Source: Agromyces luteolus
Lineage (GTDB): Bacteria > Actinomycetota > Actinomycetes > Actinomycetales > Microbacteriaceae
Direction: 5' to 3'
Assembly (NCBI RefSeq): GCF_009729855.1
Contig: NZ_WODA01000014.1
Location: 62,001 to 126,000, forward strand
Length of the DNA stretch: 64,000 nt
The notes under the pieces were generated by a model, which was given only the letters and a program-made list of their open reading frames with translations, was not told the origin of the DNA and did not search any database. Below, one piece after another: positions 24,825-34,400 of this stretch (its first letter is position 1; each line of letters opens with the position of its first letter). The translations under genes were made by a program, and so were the position numbers.

Positions 24825-25862
24825 TCAGACGGGCTGGACGAGATCGCGCAGGACGTCCTGAGGACCCAGGCCGTACCGCGTGTACCGGCCGGTGCGCCAC
24901 TCGCGGAGCACGGGCCCGATCCGAGCGAGGCGCGCCGCGGGCAGGCTCGAGCGCGCCCGCTCGTGCGCGAGCTTGTCGCCCGTCACGGTGGCCACGAACT
25001 CGGGCGCGACCCTGCCGGCGCGCTCGGCGATCACGGGCAGGCGCTCGGCGAGCGCGACCGCCCGCGCCAGCAACCGGCCGTTGCGTCCGGTGCGCGGTGC
25101 CCGCAGCCGGTCGATGCGGCCGCCCCAGCCCAGCGTCGTCACGCCGATCTGGTTGGCGCCGTGCTGCCGGTAGCCGATGAGCTGCTCCGGACGGACGCCG
25201 ACGCCCCCTGAGACGGCGGCCACGATCGCCAGCCATTCGTCGTGGACCCAGCTCGGAGGGAAGGGCGCGGCGAGTTCGACGAGGTCGCGGCGGAGCATCA
25301 CCGTCGCGCCGGTCAGGAGGTTGCGCCGGAGCAGTTCGTCGAACGCGGCGGGACCGTCGACCGCGGCGCGGAGCGCCTCGTCGATCCCGAGCGTCCCGAA
25401 CAGCGACGCCGGCAGCCGGGACCCCTCCGCGTCGACGAGATCGGCGTCGCTCGCGACGAGGCGCAGCGACGGACGCTGGTCGAAGGCGGCGAGCGCGAGC
25501 GCGATCCGATCGGGGCGCCACACGTCGTCCTGGTCGGCGAGCGCGACGAGGTCGCCCGTCGCGGCGCGGAGCGCCTGCTCGAAGTTCGCGGTCACGCCGA
25601 GGGGCTCGGGGTTCCGCAGGACGACCAGGTCGACGGCGCCCCCGCCGCGCCGGTGCTCGGCCACGGCGCGCTCGACGATCTCGAGCGTGTCGTCCGTCGA
25701 GGCGTCGTCGCTCACGACGATCTCGTCCACCGGCCTCGACTGGCCGAGGATGGTGCGGACCTGCTCCTCGACGAAGCGCGCGCCGTTGTGCGTGCCGATC
25801 GCGACCGAGACCCGCGCCGTCCGGGCCGCGGGCCGCGCCGTGGCATCCGCCCTCGCGCTCAT
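24825..25862 (-). CDS. GT2 glycosyltransferase (rhamnosyltransferase-like)
   Basis: A 345-residue cytoplasmic enzyme. The GT-A fold opens with VSVAIGTHNGARFVEEQVRTIL and VSDDASTDDT. ADQDDVWRPDRI (about 115) gives the metal-binding DxD-like motif, and FPPSWVHDEWLAIVAA the late acidic site. The ADQDDVW form is common in enzymes that add rhamnose or other deoxysugars, so a rhamnosyl donor is plausible given the rfb genes. The start ATG overlaps the stop of the next gene upstream (ATGA). Confidence 0.88.
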   Translation of the reverse strand: MSARADATARPAARTARVSVAIGTHNGARFVEEQVRTILGQSRPVDEIVVSDDASTDDTLEIVERAVAEHRRGGGAVDLVVLRNPEPLGVTANFEQALRAATGDLVALADQDDVWRPDRIALALAAFDQRPSLRLVASDADLVDAEGSRLPASLFGTLGIDEALRAAVDGPAAFDELLRRNLLTGATVMLRRDLVELAAPFPPSWVHDEWLAIVAAVSGGVGVRPEQLIGYRQHGANQIGVTTLGWGGRIDRLRAPRTGRNGRLLARAVALAERLPVIAERAGRVAPEFVATVTGDKLAHERARSSLPAARLARIGPVLREWRTGRYTRYGLGPQDVLRDLVQPV

Positions 25863-27031
25863 TCCCTGCGGAGCCCGACCTTGAGGACGCCGAGGAACAT
25901 GCCCGCCATGATGGTCTGCGAGCCGAGCATCATGAAGAGCGCGGCGAGCACCGCCGTCCGGGTCGTGGTGCCGGGATCGAGCGGGCCGAAGTCGGCCGCA
26001 CCCCAGGCGACGAACTGCCAGATCGCGATCCCGAGGCCGACGAGGAACAGCGCGAGCCCGGCGAGCGCACCGCTCTCGAGGCTGATCCGGCGTTCCAGCC
26101 GATCGAAGTTGCGCGACCTCGGTATACGGAAGCCCTCGTGCTGCGCGTAGATCTTCGTCAGGATCGCGAACAGCACCGACTGGTAGCCGACGACGGTGAG
26201 CGCGGCGAGGTACACCTGGCTCGACAGGTCGAATCCGACGTCGCCGAAGACGACCGGCCCGAAGGCGAGCGCGAACGTGCCGAGGAGGCCGATGAGGAAG
26301 GCGACGGTGCCGGGGATGAGGAAGAGCCATCGCGGGCTGAAGATGAGCAGGAACCGCAGGTGGCGCCACCCGTCCCGCCAGCTGCGCAGGTGCGGTGGCC
26401 GGCTGCGGCCGTCCTTGTCGAGCGTGGTCGGCACCTCGGTCACCCGGAGGCCGCCGAGGGTCGACTTCACGACGACCTCGCTCGCGAACTCCATGCCCGT
26501 GGTCTGCAGGTGCAGGTCGAGCATCGACTGCCGGTGGAAGCCGCGGAGCCCGCAGTGGAAGTCGCCGATGGGCGAGCGGAAGAGGACGCGGCCGACCCAC
26601 GACAGCACCGGATTGCCGAGGTACTTGTGCAGGGGCGGCATCGCCCCCTCGGCGATGCCGCCGCGGAACCGGTTGCCCATCACGAGCTGGTCGCCGGCGC
26701 GAAGGCGCTCGACGAACGCGTCGAGCCTCGAGAAGTCGTAGCTGTCGTCGGCGTCGCCCATGATGACGTAGGTGCCGCGCGCCGCTTCGATGCCCCCGAG
26801 CAGCGCGCTGCCGTAGCCCTTCGCGGGCACGTCGACCACGCGGGCGCCGTGCGCCAGGGCGATCTCCTGCGACCCGTCGGTCGAGCCGTTGTCGGCGACG
26901 ACCACCTCGCCGACGACGCCGCTGCGTTCGAGGTACCCGTTCGCCTTGTCGATGCAGGTCGCGAGGGTCTCGGCCTCGTTCAAGCACGGCATCACGATCG
27001 AGAGCTCGATCGTGTCGGTCGCAGCGGGCAT
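25859..27031 (-). CDS. Dolichyl-phosphate-type GT2 with membrane domain
   Basis: A 390-residue protein. Residues 8-230 form a GT2 domain of the dolichol-phosphate mannosyltransferase type (SIVMPCLNEAETL, ADNGSTDGSQEIA, IMGDADDSYDF, FHCGLRGF). The C-terminal part holds four membrane segments. Such enzymes load a sugar onto polyprenyl phosphate for use outside the membrane, which the GtrA, YfhO and PIG-V-type proteins of this window could employ. A TACGAT -10 lies about 37 bases upstream of ATG 27031. It is translationally coupled to the glycosyltransferase that follows. Confidence 0.9.
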   Translation of the reverse strand: MPAATDTIELSIVMPCLNEAETLATCIDKANGYLERSGVVGEVVVADNGSTDGSQEIALAHGARVVDVPAKGYGSALLGGIEAARGTYVIMGDADDSYDFSRLDAFVERLRAGDQLVMGNRFRGGIAEGAMPPLHKYLGNPVLSWVGRVLFRSPIGDFHCGLRGFHRQSMLDLHLQTTGMEFASEVVVKSTLGGLRVTEVPTTLDKDGRSRPPHLRSWRDGWRHLRFLLIFSPRWLFLIPGTVAFLIGLLGTFALAFGPVVFGDVGFDLSSQVYLAALTVVGYQSVLFAILTKIYAQHEGFRIPRSRNFDRLERRISLESGALAGLALFLVGLGIAIWQFVAWGAADFGPLDPGTTTRTAVLAALFMMLGSQTIMAGMFLGVLKVGLRRE

Positions 27032-27067
27032 GTCGCGGTGGGTCCTGTCGTGTGGGAGGGCGAGTTC

Positions 27068-27073
27068 ATCGTA
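27068..27073 (-). promoter_or_regulatory. -10 of the 27031-24825 glycosyltransferase pair
   Basis: TACGAT on the minus strand; the predicted mRNA start near 27060 gives a leader of about 29 bases. The divergent plus-strand gene starts only 15 bases away at 27088. Confidence 0.5.
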
Positions 27074-27087
27074 CAGAATGAGACATC

Positions 27088-27969
27088 GTGGAACTCGGAC
27101 TGGTGGTCTCGACGCTCGGACGCGTCGGACCGCTGCAGCGCCTCCTCGATTCGCTGTCGGGCCGGCTCGGTCCGGGCGACGAGCTCGTGATCGTCGCCCA
27201 GCGCAACCTGGCGGAGGTCGAGGCGATGGTCGAGCGCTTCGACGCGGGCGGCGGACGTGCCGTCGTCACGACGAGCGACCCCGGAGCCGCCCGAGGGCGC
27301 AACCACGGCGTGGCCGCGCTGGGCGCGGCCGTCGACCCGCTCCTCGTGTTCCCCAACGACACGACCTGGTTCCCCGCCGGCACCCTCGAGGCCCTCCGGG
27401 CGCTGCCCGGGACGACGCGCCTCGCGGCGATGACCGTCGTCGACGAGCACGGCCCGAAGTTCGACCTCCCCTCCCCCGGCACGCCGTTCGACCGGTGGAA
27501 CGCGTGGAGCGTCATCGAGATGGGCCTGCTCGTGCGGCGCAGCCTCTTCGACGCCGTCGGCGGCTTCGACGCCGACCTGGGCACCGGAGCACCCACCCCG
27601 TGGCAGGCGGGCGAGGCGACCGACCTGCTGCTGCGCGTCGACGCGCACGACCCGCGGGCGACCGCCCGGATCACGTGGCTGCCGCCGTCGGTCGCCGTCG
27701 GCGGGATCGCCGACGCGCACGGGCTCGGCCGCGCCGACCGCCGACGGAAGCTCCGCGCCTACGGCCGGGGCCTCGGCCTCGTCGTCACGCGCTGGCACTA
27801 CCCGTGGCCGTGGCGGGTCGCGTTCGTCGGCGGCGGCCTCGCCTTCGGACTGCGACACGGGCGCGACTACGGGGTCCTCGACGGCTGGTGGGTCTTCCTC
27901 GGCCGGCTCGAGGGCGCGCTCGGCCGGACGTTCGGGGGCCCGGCCCGGGTGGAGGCGGTGCGCCGATGA
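27088..27969 (+). CDS. GT2-like glycosyltransferase
   Basis: A 293-residue protein starting at GTG 27088. ELGLVVSTLGRVGPLQRLLDSL, the DPGAARGRNHGV motif and FPNDTTWFPAGTLEAL match a GT-A enzyme in which the DxD position reads NDT. RRSLFDAVGGFDADLGTGAPTPWQAGE is the acceptor-side motif. The C-terminus is amphipathic and may touch the membrane. The start codon lacks a ribosome site; CAGAAT lies eight bases upstream, so a leaderless mRNA is possible. The stop overlaps the flippase-like gene by four bases. Confidence 0.8.
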   Translation: MELGLVVSTLGRVGPLQRLLDSLSGRLGPGDELVIVAQRNLAEVEAMVERFDAGGGRAVVTTSDPGAARGRNHGVAALGAAVDPLLVFPNDTTWFPAGTLEALRALPGTTRLAAMTVVDEHGPKFDLPSPGTPFDRWNAWSVIEMGLLVRRSLFDAVGGFDADLGTGAPTPWQAGEATDLLLRVDAHDPRATARITWLPPSVAVGGIADAHGLGRADRRRKLRAYGRGLGLVVTRWHYPWPWRVAFVGGGLAFGLRHGRDYGVLDGWWVFLGRLEGALGRTFGGPARVEAVRR

Positions 27970-29219
27970 GCCTCGAGTCCCCCGCCCCGATGCGCCTGCG
28001 CCGCGCCACGATGAGTGCGATCACGCTGCTCGGCGGCGTCTCGCTCGCGGTGATCCCGGCGGCGACCGTGTCCATCGCCTCCCGCCTCTTCACGACCGCC
28101 GAGCAGGGCGTCATCGCGGTCGCGGTCACCGTCGCGACCTTCGCGGGGCAGCTCGCGTTCGCCGTCATCGTCGAGTCGCGGCTGAGCTCGGCCGGCACCG
28201 AGCGACGCGTGGTCTTCCCGCTGTGGCTCGCCGCGGCATCCGTCGTCGCCGGCGTCGCCGTCGTCGTCACCGGGCCGAACGTGGTCTCGCTGTGCATCGG
28301 GCTGCCGGTCCTCGTTGCGGCCCTCGAGGTCGGCCGCGGCGTGTCGGTCGCCGAGCGCCTCGATCGCCGCGAGATCTGGGCCTCGATCCTCGTCGGCGCG
28401 GGCGCACTCGCGGGCGTGCTCGCGGGCTTCGCGGGCCAGGCGTGGGCGCTGGTGCCGCTCGTCGCGGGCATCGTCACGGCGACCATCGTGCGGTGCCTCC
28501 CGGTCGAGCACCGCGCGAGCCGGCCCGAGCGGCGCGTCATGGGCTGGGTCGTCGCCGACACCGCGATCACCGGAGCCGTGTACCCGCTGCTCAACTCGAT
28601 GATCCTCGCGTTCCTCGGCCCGAACGAGGCAGTGCTGTTCGCGGCGATCTCGACCGTGTCCGGCCTGCTCGCGATCCCCCTGAACTTCATGCGGCTGAGA
28701 CTGCTCAAGGAGCATTCGGGCCTCGACATCGTCGTGTCGGCGGGCGCCGTCGTCGCGGCGGTCGCCGCGCTCCTCGTCGCCGAGTGGCTCGGCGTCTTCG
28801 GCTTCCTCTTCGGCGAGGCGTGGACCGCCTCGGCGACCCTCCTCCCGCTCCTCGTCGCGTGCGCGTGGCGCGCGGCGTCGCTCGCGACCACCATCCCGTT
28901 CGCCTCGTTGCGCCGACGCGGCGAGGTGCGGCTCGTGACCGGCCTCCGCGCGCTCGTCTCGGTGATCACGTTCGCGCTGGCGGGGCTCGCCCTGCTCACC
29001 GGGTCGCTCGCCGCGGTCTTCGCCGGGCTGCTCCTCGCCGAGCTGGTCTCGGCGGTCGTGTACGAGGCCGCGCGACGGCGGCGCGTCGCCGCCGGGCGGG
29101 CGGTGGCGGATGCCGCCGGCGCCGCGGGCACGGCGCATGCGGCGGGCACGGCGCGTGCGGATGCCGCGGGGCCGGCGCGCCACGTCCGCGACGAGCATCC
29201 GGAGGGCGACGCGTCGTGA
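27966..29219 (+). CDS. Wzx-like polysaccharide flippase candidate
   Basis: A 417-residue membrane protein with about 12 hydrophobic segments and the general look of the MOP/Wzx export superfamily: a conserved N-terminal membrane bundle beginning near SAITLLGGVSLAVIPAATVSIASRLF, and a loop around LNSMILAFLGPNEAVLFAAIS. The last 45 residues are a low-complexity Ala/Gly/Thr tail. Part of that tail comes from an 18-base tandem duplication at 29124-29159. It is flanked by glycosyltransferases with overlapping start and stop codons. Flipping a lipid-linked repeat unit is the most likely job; the family match is weak. Confidence 0.65.
   Translation: MSLESPAPMRLRRATMSAITLLGGVSLAVIPAATVSIASRLFTTAEQGVIAVAVTVATFAGQLAFAVIVESRLSSAGTERRVVFPLWLAAASVVAGVAVVVTGPNVVSLCIGLPVLVAALEVGRGVSVAERLDRREIWASILVGAGALAGVLAGFAGQAWALVPLVAGIVTATIVRCLPVEHRASRPERRVMGWVVADTAITGAVYPLLNSMILAFLGPNEAVLFAAISTVSGLLAIPLNFMRLRLLKEHSGLDIVVSAGAVVAAVAALLVAEWLGVFGFLFGEAWTASATLLPLLVACAWRAASLATTIPFASLRRRGEVRLVTGLRALVSVITFALAGLALLTGSLAAVFAGLLLAELVSAVVYEAARRRRVAAGRAVADAAGAAGTAHAAGTARADAAGPARHVRDEHPEGDAS
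29124..29159. repeat. 18-base tandem duplication in the flippase tail
   Basis: Two direct copies of 18 bases (29124-29141 and 29142-29159) differ at one position and encode AAGTAH-like and AAGTAR-like units. They are followed directly by the recurrent GGATGCCGC motif. Confidence 0.8.
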
Positions 29220-30316
29220 CCCGGATCCTCGTCGACCTGCTGTTCATGACCGGCCGGAAGGGCGGGATGGAGTCGTACGTCCGCGAGCTCTACCCTCGCC
29301 TGGGCGCGCTCCGGCCCGACCTCGAGTTCGTGGGGCTGGCCTCGACCGAGCTCGCAACGGCGGGCGCGCCGTGGTTCCCCGGCGAGCTCGTGGCATCCGG
29401 TCGCTCCGGGGAGGACCGCGTCGCCTGGGCCCGCGGCGAGGTGCTCGACGTGTCCCGGCACGCCGCTCGACTCGGCGCCGACCTGGTGCACGCGCCCGCG
29501 AACCTCGGACCCGTGCGCTCCCGCACCCCGATGGTCCTCACCGTGCACGACCTGCTCCCCTTCCGCCATCCGGAGTTCGTGCCCGGCCCGTACGCCCCGG
29601 TGCTGCGCTGGATGATCCGCGGCGCCGCGCGCGCCGCGCGCCGCGTGCTGACCGTGAGCGAGTCGACCGCGGCCGACCTCAGGGCCCTGCTCGGCGTCGA
29701 ACGGGAGCGCATCGACGTGGTTCCCCTCGCGGGAGGCACCCCGGGTGCCGCGACGGGCGCCTCCGCGGACGCGGTCCGGTCGGACGACCTCGTCCTCGCG
29801 ATCGGCAACCGGATGCCGCACAAGAACTTCGTGGCGCTCCTCGAGGCGGTGGCCCTCATCCCGGCCGACCGCCGTCCGCACGTGGTCGTGACGGGCAGCC
29901 ACGACGACGACCCGCTCGCGCCCGAGGTGCGCCGGCTCGGGCTCGAGGACCGCGTCCGGCTCGAGGGCTGGGTGGCGCCCGACGAACTGGAGCGGCTCTA
30001 CGCCCAGGCGGCGCTCTTCGCCTTCCCGACCCGGTTCGAGGGCTTCGGGCTGCCGCTCATCGAGGCGATGGCCCGCGGGGTGCCGGTCGTGGCCTCCGAC
30101 CTGCCCGTGCTCCGCGAGGCGGGCGGCGACGCGGCCCGATGGTTCGATCCCGACGACACGGCGGAGCTCGCTCGGACGATCGACGAGCTCCTGGCGGATC
30201 GGGGCGCGCGCGAGCGGATGTCGCGGGCCGGCCTCGAGCGATCGGCGCGATTCTCGTGGGAGCGCACCGCACGCGGAACGCTCGAGTCGTTCGAACGCGC
30301 GCTCGCCTCCGGCTGA
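29216..30316 (+). CDS. GT4 glycosyltransferase
   Basis: A 366-residue GT-B enzyme starting at GTG 29216, four bases inside the preceding gene. The N-terminal domain shows GRKGGMESYVRELYPRL and the loop TVHDLLPFRHPEF; the C-terminal donor domain shows IGNRMPHKNFVALLEA and the nucleotide-sugar motif FPTRFEGFGLPLIEAMARGVPV with the two catalytic-site Glu residues. This is typical of mannosyl- or rhamnosyl-transferring GT4 enzymes. It ends three bases from a convergent GT4 gene. Confidence 0.92.
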   Translation: MTRILVDLLFMTGRKGGMESYVRELYPRLGALRPDLEFVGLASTELATAGAPWFPGELVASGRSGEDRVAWARGEVLDVSRHAARLGADLVHAPANLGPVRSRTPMVLTVHDLLPFRHPEFVPGPYAPVLRWMIRGAARAARRVLTVSESTAADLRALLGVERERIDVVPLAGGTPGAATGASADAVRSDDLVLAIGNRMPHKNFVALLEAVALIPADRRPHVVVTGSHDDDPLAPEVRRLGLEDRVRLEGWVAPDELERLYAQAALFAFPTRFEGFGLPLIEAMARGVPVVASDLPVLREAGGDAARWFDPDDTAELARTIDELLADRGARERMSRAGLERSARFSWERTARGTLESFERALASG

Positions 30317-30319
30317 GCG

Positions 30320-31519
30320 TCACCGGCGCAGGCGATCCGCCCGACGCAGGAGTTCGTCCACGGAGCCCGCGAGGTTCCGGGCCGCGCGCTCGCGCGCGAA
30401 CCACTCGGCCGTCGATCGGCGCAGCTCTCCGCCGGCCTCGACGACCTCGCGGATCGCGGCGCCGAGCGTCTCGGGCGAGGCATCCGTCGCCACCGCCCCG
30501 TTCACGCCCGGTTCGACGAGTTCGGCCGACGCGTTGTCGTCGCCGGCGACGACCACCGACGGCACGCCGACGGCGGCGGCCTCGGCGACGACGAGCCCGA
30601 ACCCCTCTCGAGCGGACGGGTTCACGAGCGCCGCCGCCCCGGAGACGACCGCGTCGAGGTCGTCGTCGTCGAGGCGACCGAGGAAGTGCACGGCGTCGGC
30701 GACGCCCGCCGCAGCGGCCGCGGCGCGCACGCGCTCGGTCTCCGGGCCGGTGCCGACCACACGCGCCTCGAGGCCGGGGATCGCCCGGCGTGCGACCGCG
30801 AGCGCGGGCGGCAGCGCCTCGAGGCGCTTGTCGGCGATGTGGCGGCCGACGAAGGCGACGTAGGGGGTGTCGGCCTCCCGACCGCTCCGCTCGCGCGACG
30901 CGGCGTCGAGCGCCGCGGGATCGACCGAGGTGCGAGGCGGACCGGCGAGGTCGAGCAGTCCGAGCACGATCGGGTCGACGCCGGGGAGCGCCGCCCGCAG
31001 CCGGGTCCGCGTGAATCCGCTGTTCACGAGTCGGAGGTCGCCGATCCGGACCGCGAGCCACTGCAGCACCGCCGCGACCGTGCCCGTCGCCGCCCCCGCG
31101 TAGGTGCGCCACTTGCGTGCGGGCCACACCTCGAGCCAGTCCACGGCGATCACGACCGGGCGGCCGAGCAGCGCGGCGCGGACGGCGAAGACGTTGAGCA
31201 CCGGCAGCGCGGCCACGACCACGAGGTCGACGTCCCGGCGGCGCCGCACGAAGTGGCGGAACAGGCCGACGGCGAACGCGACGGCGCTTCCCGTCGTGCG
31301 CACGCCGGCGTCGTCGTAGATCTCGCCGCGCCACACCGACACGAGGTCGAACGGAGCCGGCGGCGGCGCCGACGGCGGCCACTGCGCGCGGGTGACGTAG
31401 GTCACGTGCGCGCCGCGCGCCACGAGCTCCTCCGCCATGCGCCGGTAGACGCGCTCCCCGCCGCCGGTGTTCACTGGGAAGACGCAGTCGTAGGCGATCG
31501 ACACCCGCCGCGCGCTCAT
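30320..31519 (-). CDS. GT4 glycosyltransferase
   Basis: A 399-residue GT-B enzyme. SIAYDCVFPVNTGGGERVYRRMAEEL binds at the N-terminal face, FVGRHIADKRLEALPPALA starts the donor domain, and VNPSAREGFGLVVAEAAAVGVPSVVV is the nucleotide-sugar motif. The start ATG overlaps the DUF2142 stop (ATGA), so both are read from the promoter at 33150. Donor and acceptor sugars are unknown. Confidence 0.9.
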   Translation of the reverse strand: MSARRVSIAYDCVFPVNTGGGERVYRRMAEELVARGAHVTYVTRAQWPPSAPPPAPFDLVSVWRGEIYDDAGVRTTGSAVAFAVGLFRHFVRRRRDVDLVVVAALPVLNVFAVRAALLGRPVVIAVDWLEVWPARKWRTYAGAATGTVAAVLQWLAVRIGDLRLVNSGFTRTRLRAALPGVDPIVLGLLDLAGPPRTSVDPAALDAASRERSGREADTPYVAFVGRHIADKRLEALPPALAVARRAIPGLEARVVGTGPETERVRAAAAAAGVADAVHFLGRLDDDDLDAVVSGAAALVNPSAREGFGLVVAEAAAVGVPSVVVAGDDNASAELVEPGVNGAVATDASPETLGAAIREVVEAGGELRRSTAEWFARERAARNLAGSVDELLRRADRLRR

Positions 31520-33114
31520 GCGCGGGCGCTCCCCGGGGCATCCGCGTCGGTCGCGTCGTCGACGGCGGGTTGCCCGGCCGCCGCACCACCGGAGTCGAGC
31601 CGCGCCGCCGCGACGCCGAGCCGTCCGACGAACACCGCGAACGCGGCCGAGGCCAGCGCGTACAGCGCCACGAGCAGCGGCCACCCGCCGGGCGGCTGCC
31701 ACTCCGGCGCGAGCACCATCTCGGTGATGCGGTCGTCCAGCCCGACCACGTAGCGGTACATCACGAACAGGAACGCGTAGGCGCCGAACGCCGAGAGCAG
31801 CACGGCGCCGAGCCAGGTGTACCGCACCGAGAGCCGCGCGATGCGATCCGCGGGCCGGACGGAGAGCAGCCGGCAGATCACGATGAGCGCGCCGAGGTAC
31901 AGGAACAGGCCGTACCGGCCCTGCCAGATGATCCCGGTCTGCCCGACCGACCGCGCCTGGACCAGCACCGGCACCACGACGCAGGCGGCGATCGCGACGG
32001 AGACCACCACGGCGTCGCGACGCGACGCGGATCCGACCGCCAGGAACACGATCGCGCCGACCACCGCCGCCACCGACCACAGCGCCCAGGCGGGGAGGAT
32101 GGCGTCGAGCCATCCGAACTCGCCGATCGCCTGCTGGAGGAGCTCGTCGGTGAGGCGCAGCATGTAGACGACGCCCTCGAGGAAGCCCGCGCCGACGAGC
32201 GGGGCGTCCCCCTCCCTGGCCTGGCTCGAGAGGCTGCCGCCGACGAAGGTCCACCCGAGCGAGAAGAGCCCGGAGACGGCGATGATCGCCAGCCACACGT
32301 AGCTCCGAGCCGTCGTGAACAGGCGCCGGACCGGCGCCCACCCCACCGCCAGCGCGGCGATCGCGACGATGACGACCAGCCAGAGCGGGCCGAGCGCGCG
32401 CGCCGTCACGAGTGCGGCCGACGCCAGGGTCACGACCACCCACATCCAGGTTCGCGAGAACACCGGCCCGGGGTCGTCGCCGTGCGCCTCGAAGAGTCGC
32501 AGCACGCCGACCCACAGCGCGACGGATGCCGCGATCTCGAGTCCGTTCGGATTGACCGAGCCCATGAGGTAGACGCACATCGGCAGCGCCGAGAACGCGA
32601 GCGCCAGCGGCATCCACCGCGCCCTCGTGCCCGCCATCGCGAGCTGGAACGCGGCGCCGACGAAGAGCGCCCCGAGCAGGGCGCTGACGACGCGCATCGC
32701 GATCACGCCCGCGTCGCCGCCGATGAGGAGCGAGGGCCAGCCCACCAGCGCGTAGTAGACGGGGTTGTAGGCGCCGGTCCACGTGTTGAACCAGTCCTGG
32801 CCCCCCTCGTCGCCGAGGGAGACGCCGCAGTCGGCCGAGCGGTTCTCGTCGTCGACGTAGCACAGCAGCGCCGGGTCGTACCGGTACTCGGCCGGCAGGC
32901 GCACCACGAGGTGGAGGACCCCGTCGACCTCGGCGCCGATCACCTGCCCGCGCACCTGCGCGATCGCCTTCGTGGCGTGCGCGTTCTCGTCGGGCACCGA
33001 GAAGATCGGGCTCGCGAACGCCCACAGGATGCCGAGGAGGGCGGTCAGGGCGAAGCCGACGAGTCCCGCGCGGTTCGCGGCGGTGCGGCGAGCGGCCGTC
33101 GTCGGTGCGTTCAC
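31516..33114 (-). CDS. DUF2142 multi-pass membrane protein
   Basis: A 532-residue protein with about 11 membrane segments. The hallmark of DUF2142 is the first periplasmic loop, FSVPDENAHATKAIAQVRGQ, where the DE(N/P)xH stretch resembles the active site of GT-C glycosyltransferases using polyprenyl-linked donors. GTG 33114 is chosen because GGGAG lies about five bases upstream, and a TAGACT -10 lies 36 bases before it. It probably adds a sugar to the glycan outside the membrane. Confidence 0.88.
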   Translation of the reverse strand: MNAPTTAARRTAANRAGLVGFALTALLGILWAFASPIFSVPDENAHATKAIAQVRGQVIGAEVDGVLHLVVRLPAEYRYDPALLCYVDDENRSADCGVSLGDEGGQDWFNTWTGAYNPVYYALVGWPSLLIGGDAGVIAMRVVSALLGALFVGAAFQLAMAGTRARWMPLALAFSALPMCVYLMGSVNPNGLEIAASVALWVGVLRLFEAHGDDPGPVFSRTWMWVVVTLASAALVTARALGPLWLVVIVAIAALAVGWAPVRRLFTTARSYVWLAIIAVSGLFSLGWTFVGGSLSSQAREGDAPLVGAGFLEGVVYMLRLTDELLQQAIGEFGWLDAILPAWALWSVAAVVGAIVFLAVGSASRRDAVVVSVAIAACVVVPVLVQARSVGQTGIIWQGRYGLFLYLGALIVICRLLSVRPADRIARLSVRYTWLGAVLLSAFGAYAFLFVMYRYVVGLDDRITEMVLAPEWQPPGGWPLLVALYALASAAFAVFVGRLGVAAARLDSGGAAAGQPAVDDATDADAPGSARA

Positions 33115-33149
33115 CCCTGCTCCCGCTCGATCTCTGGCATGACCGCCCG

Positions 33150-33155
33150 AGTCTA
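33150..33155 (-). promoter_or_regulatory. -10 of the DUF2142-GT4 operon
   Basis: TAGACT on the minus strand; predicted leader of about 29 bases that includes the ribosome site of the DUF2142 gene. Confidence 0.5.
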
Positions 33156-33188
33156 GCAACGCGGGAGCTGCCGGAACCGGCGATGCGC

Positions 33189-34400
33189 CTAGGGCACCGT
33201 GACGGTCCGGCATCCCGCGGAGGTGGTCGAGCCGGGACCGGCCTTGTTGATCGCGTACACGCAGATCGAATGCGCTCCCGGGCCGAGCCCCGCGAGGTCG
33301 GCGCGGAACCCGTGCAGATCGCCGATCCCGGGGAACACGTCGCCGAGGCCCTCCTTGACGAGGCTCGCCTCGACGGATGCCGCGCCGACGCCGTCGACGT
33401 ACACGTGCACGCGGATCGGATCGATCGTGTCGGGATCGAACGCCCATCCGCGCACGAACGCGGTGCCCGGGGCGGATCCCGCCGCCGCTTCGTCGACCCA
33501 GATCTTCGGCGAGCCCTGCGGCATCGTCACGTCGATGCATCCGAGCCCGGCATTGCCGCCCGCGCCGACGTTGATCGCGTAGGCGCAGACGCGATGCGAT
33601 CCGGGGGCGAGGCCGGACAGGCGGGTCGAGAACCCGTGCGCGGTGCCGTAGCCCGGCCAGGTCGGCGACGTGCGCTCGACGTCCGCGGCGATCGACGCCC
33701 AGCCGCGCCCGTCGACGTACAGGTGCACGCGGATCGGATCGACGACGTCGGGGTCGTAGGCCCACCCGGTCACGTCGATCACGCCGACGTCCGGGGCCAC
33801 GGCCGATTCGAACGCTCCGGTCGGGGATCCGCTCGGCATGCTCACCCGGTCGCATCCGATCCGCGTGTTCGATCCCGCCAGGACGTTGATCGCGTAGACG
33901 CACACGGTGTGAGCGCCGGGAGTCACGCCGCCGATCGTCCCGGCGAACCCGTGCCGGTCGCCGAAGCCCGGCTTGGCCCCGTCGAGCCCGGCCTTCACGC
34001 CGTCGGCCGCGATCGAGGCGCGCCCGACGCCGTCGACGTACACGTGCACGCGGATCGGGTCGACCGTGTCGGGGTCGATCGCCCATCCGCGGAACGTGAA
34101 CTGCCCGGGGGCGCCGGCGGCCTCGTCGATCACGCCGAACGGATTCGCCGAGGGGATCGCGACCCGGACGCAGCGGAGCAGCGTGTTCGATCCTGCGCCG
34201 ACGTTGATGCCGAACACGCAGACCGACCGCACGCCCGGGTCCAGCCCGCCGACGCGCGCCGTGAACCCGTTCGCACCGGTCGAGGTCGACCGGTCCGCCA
34301 CCACCGAGGCCTTGCCGACGCCGTCGACGTACACGTGGACGCGGATGGGCGAGCTGGAGTTCGGGTCGGACGCCGTACCGCTGACCTCGATCGCACGGTA
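33189..34400 (-). repeat. Four tandem protein repeats of about 300 bases
   Basis: The coding sequence of the PIRVH(V/L)YVDG motif recurs at plus-strand positions 33391, 33709, 34030 and 34321, spaced 318, 321 and 291 bases. The copies have diverged in sequence, so they are old, not a recent expansion. Confidence 0.85.
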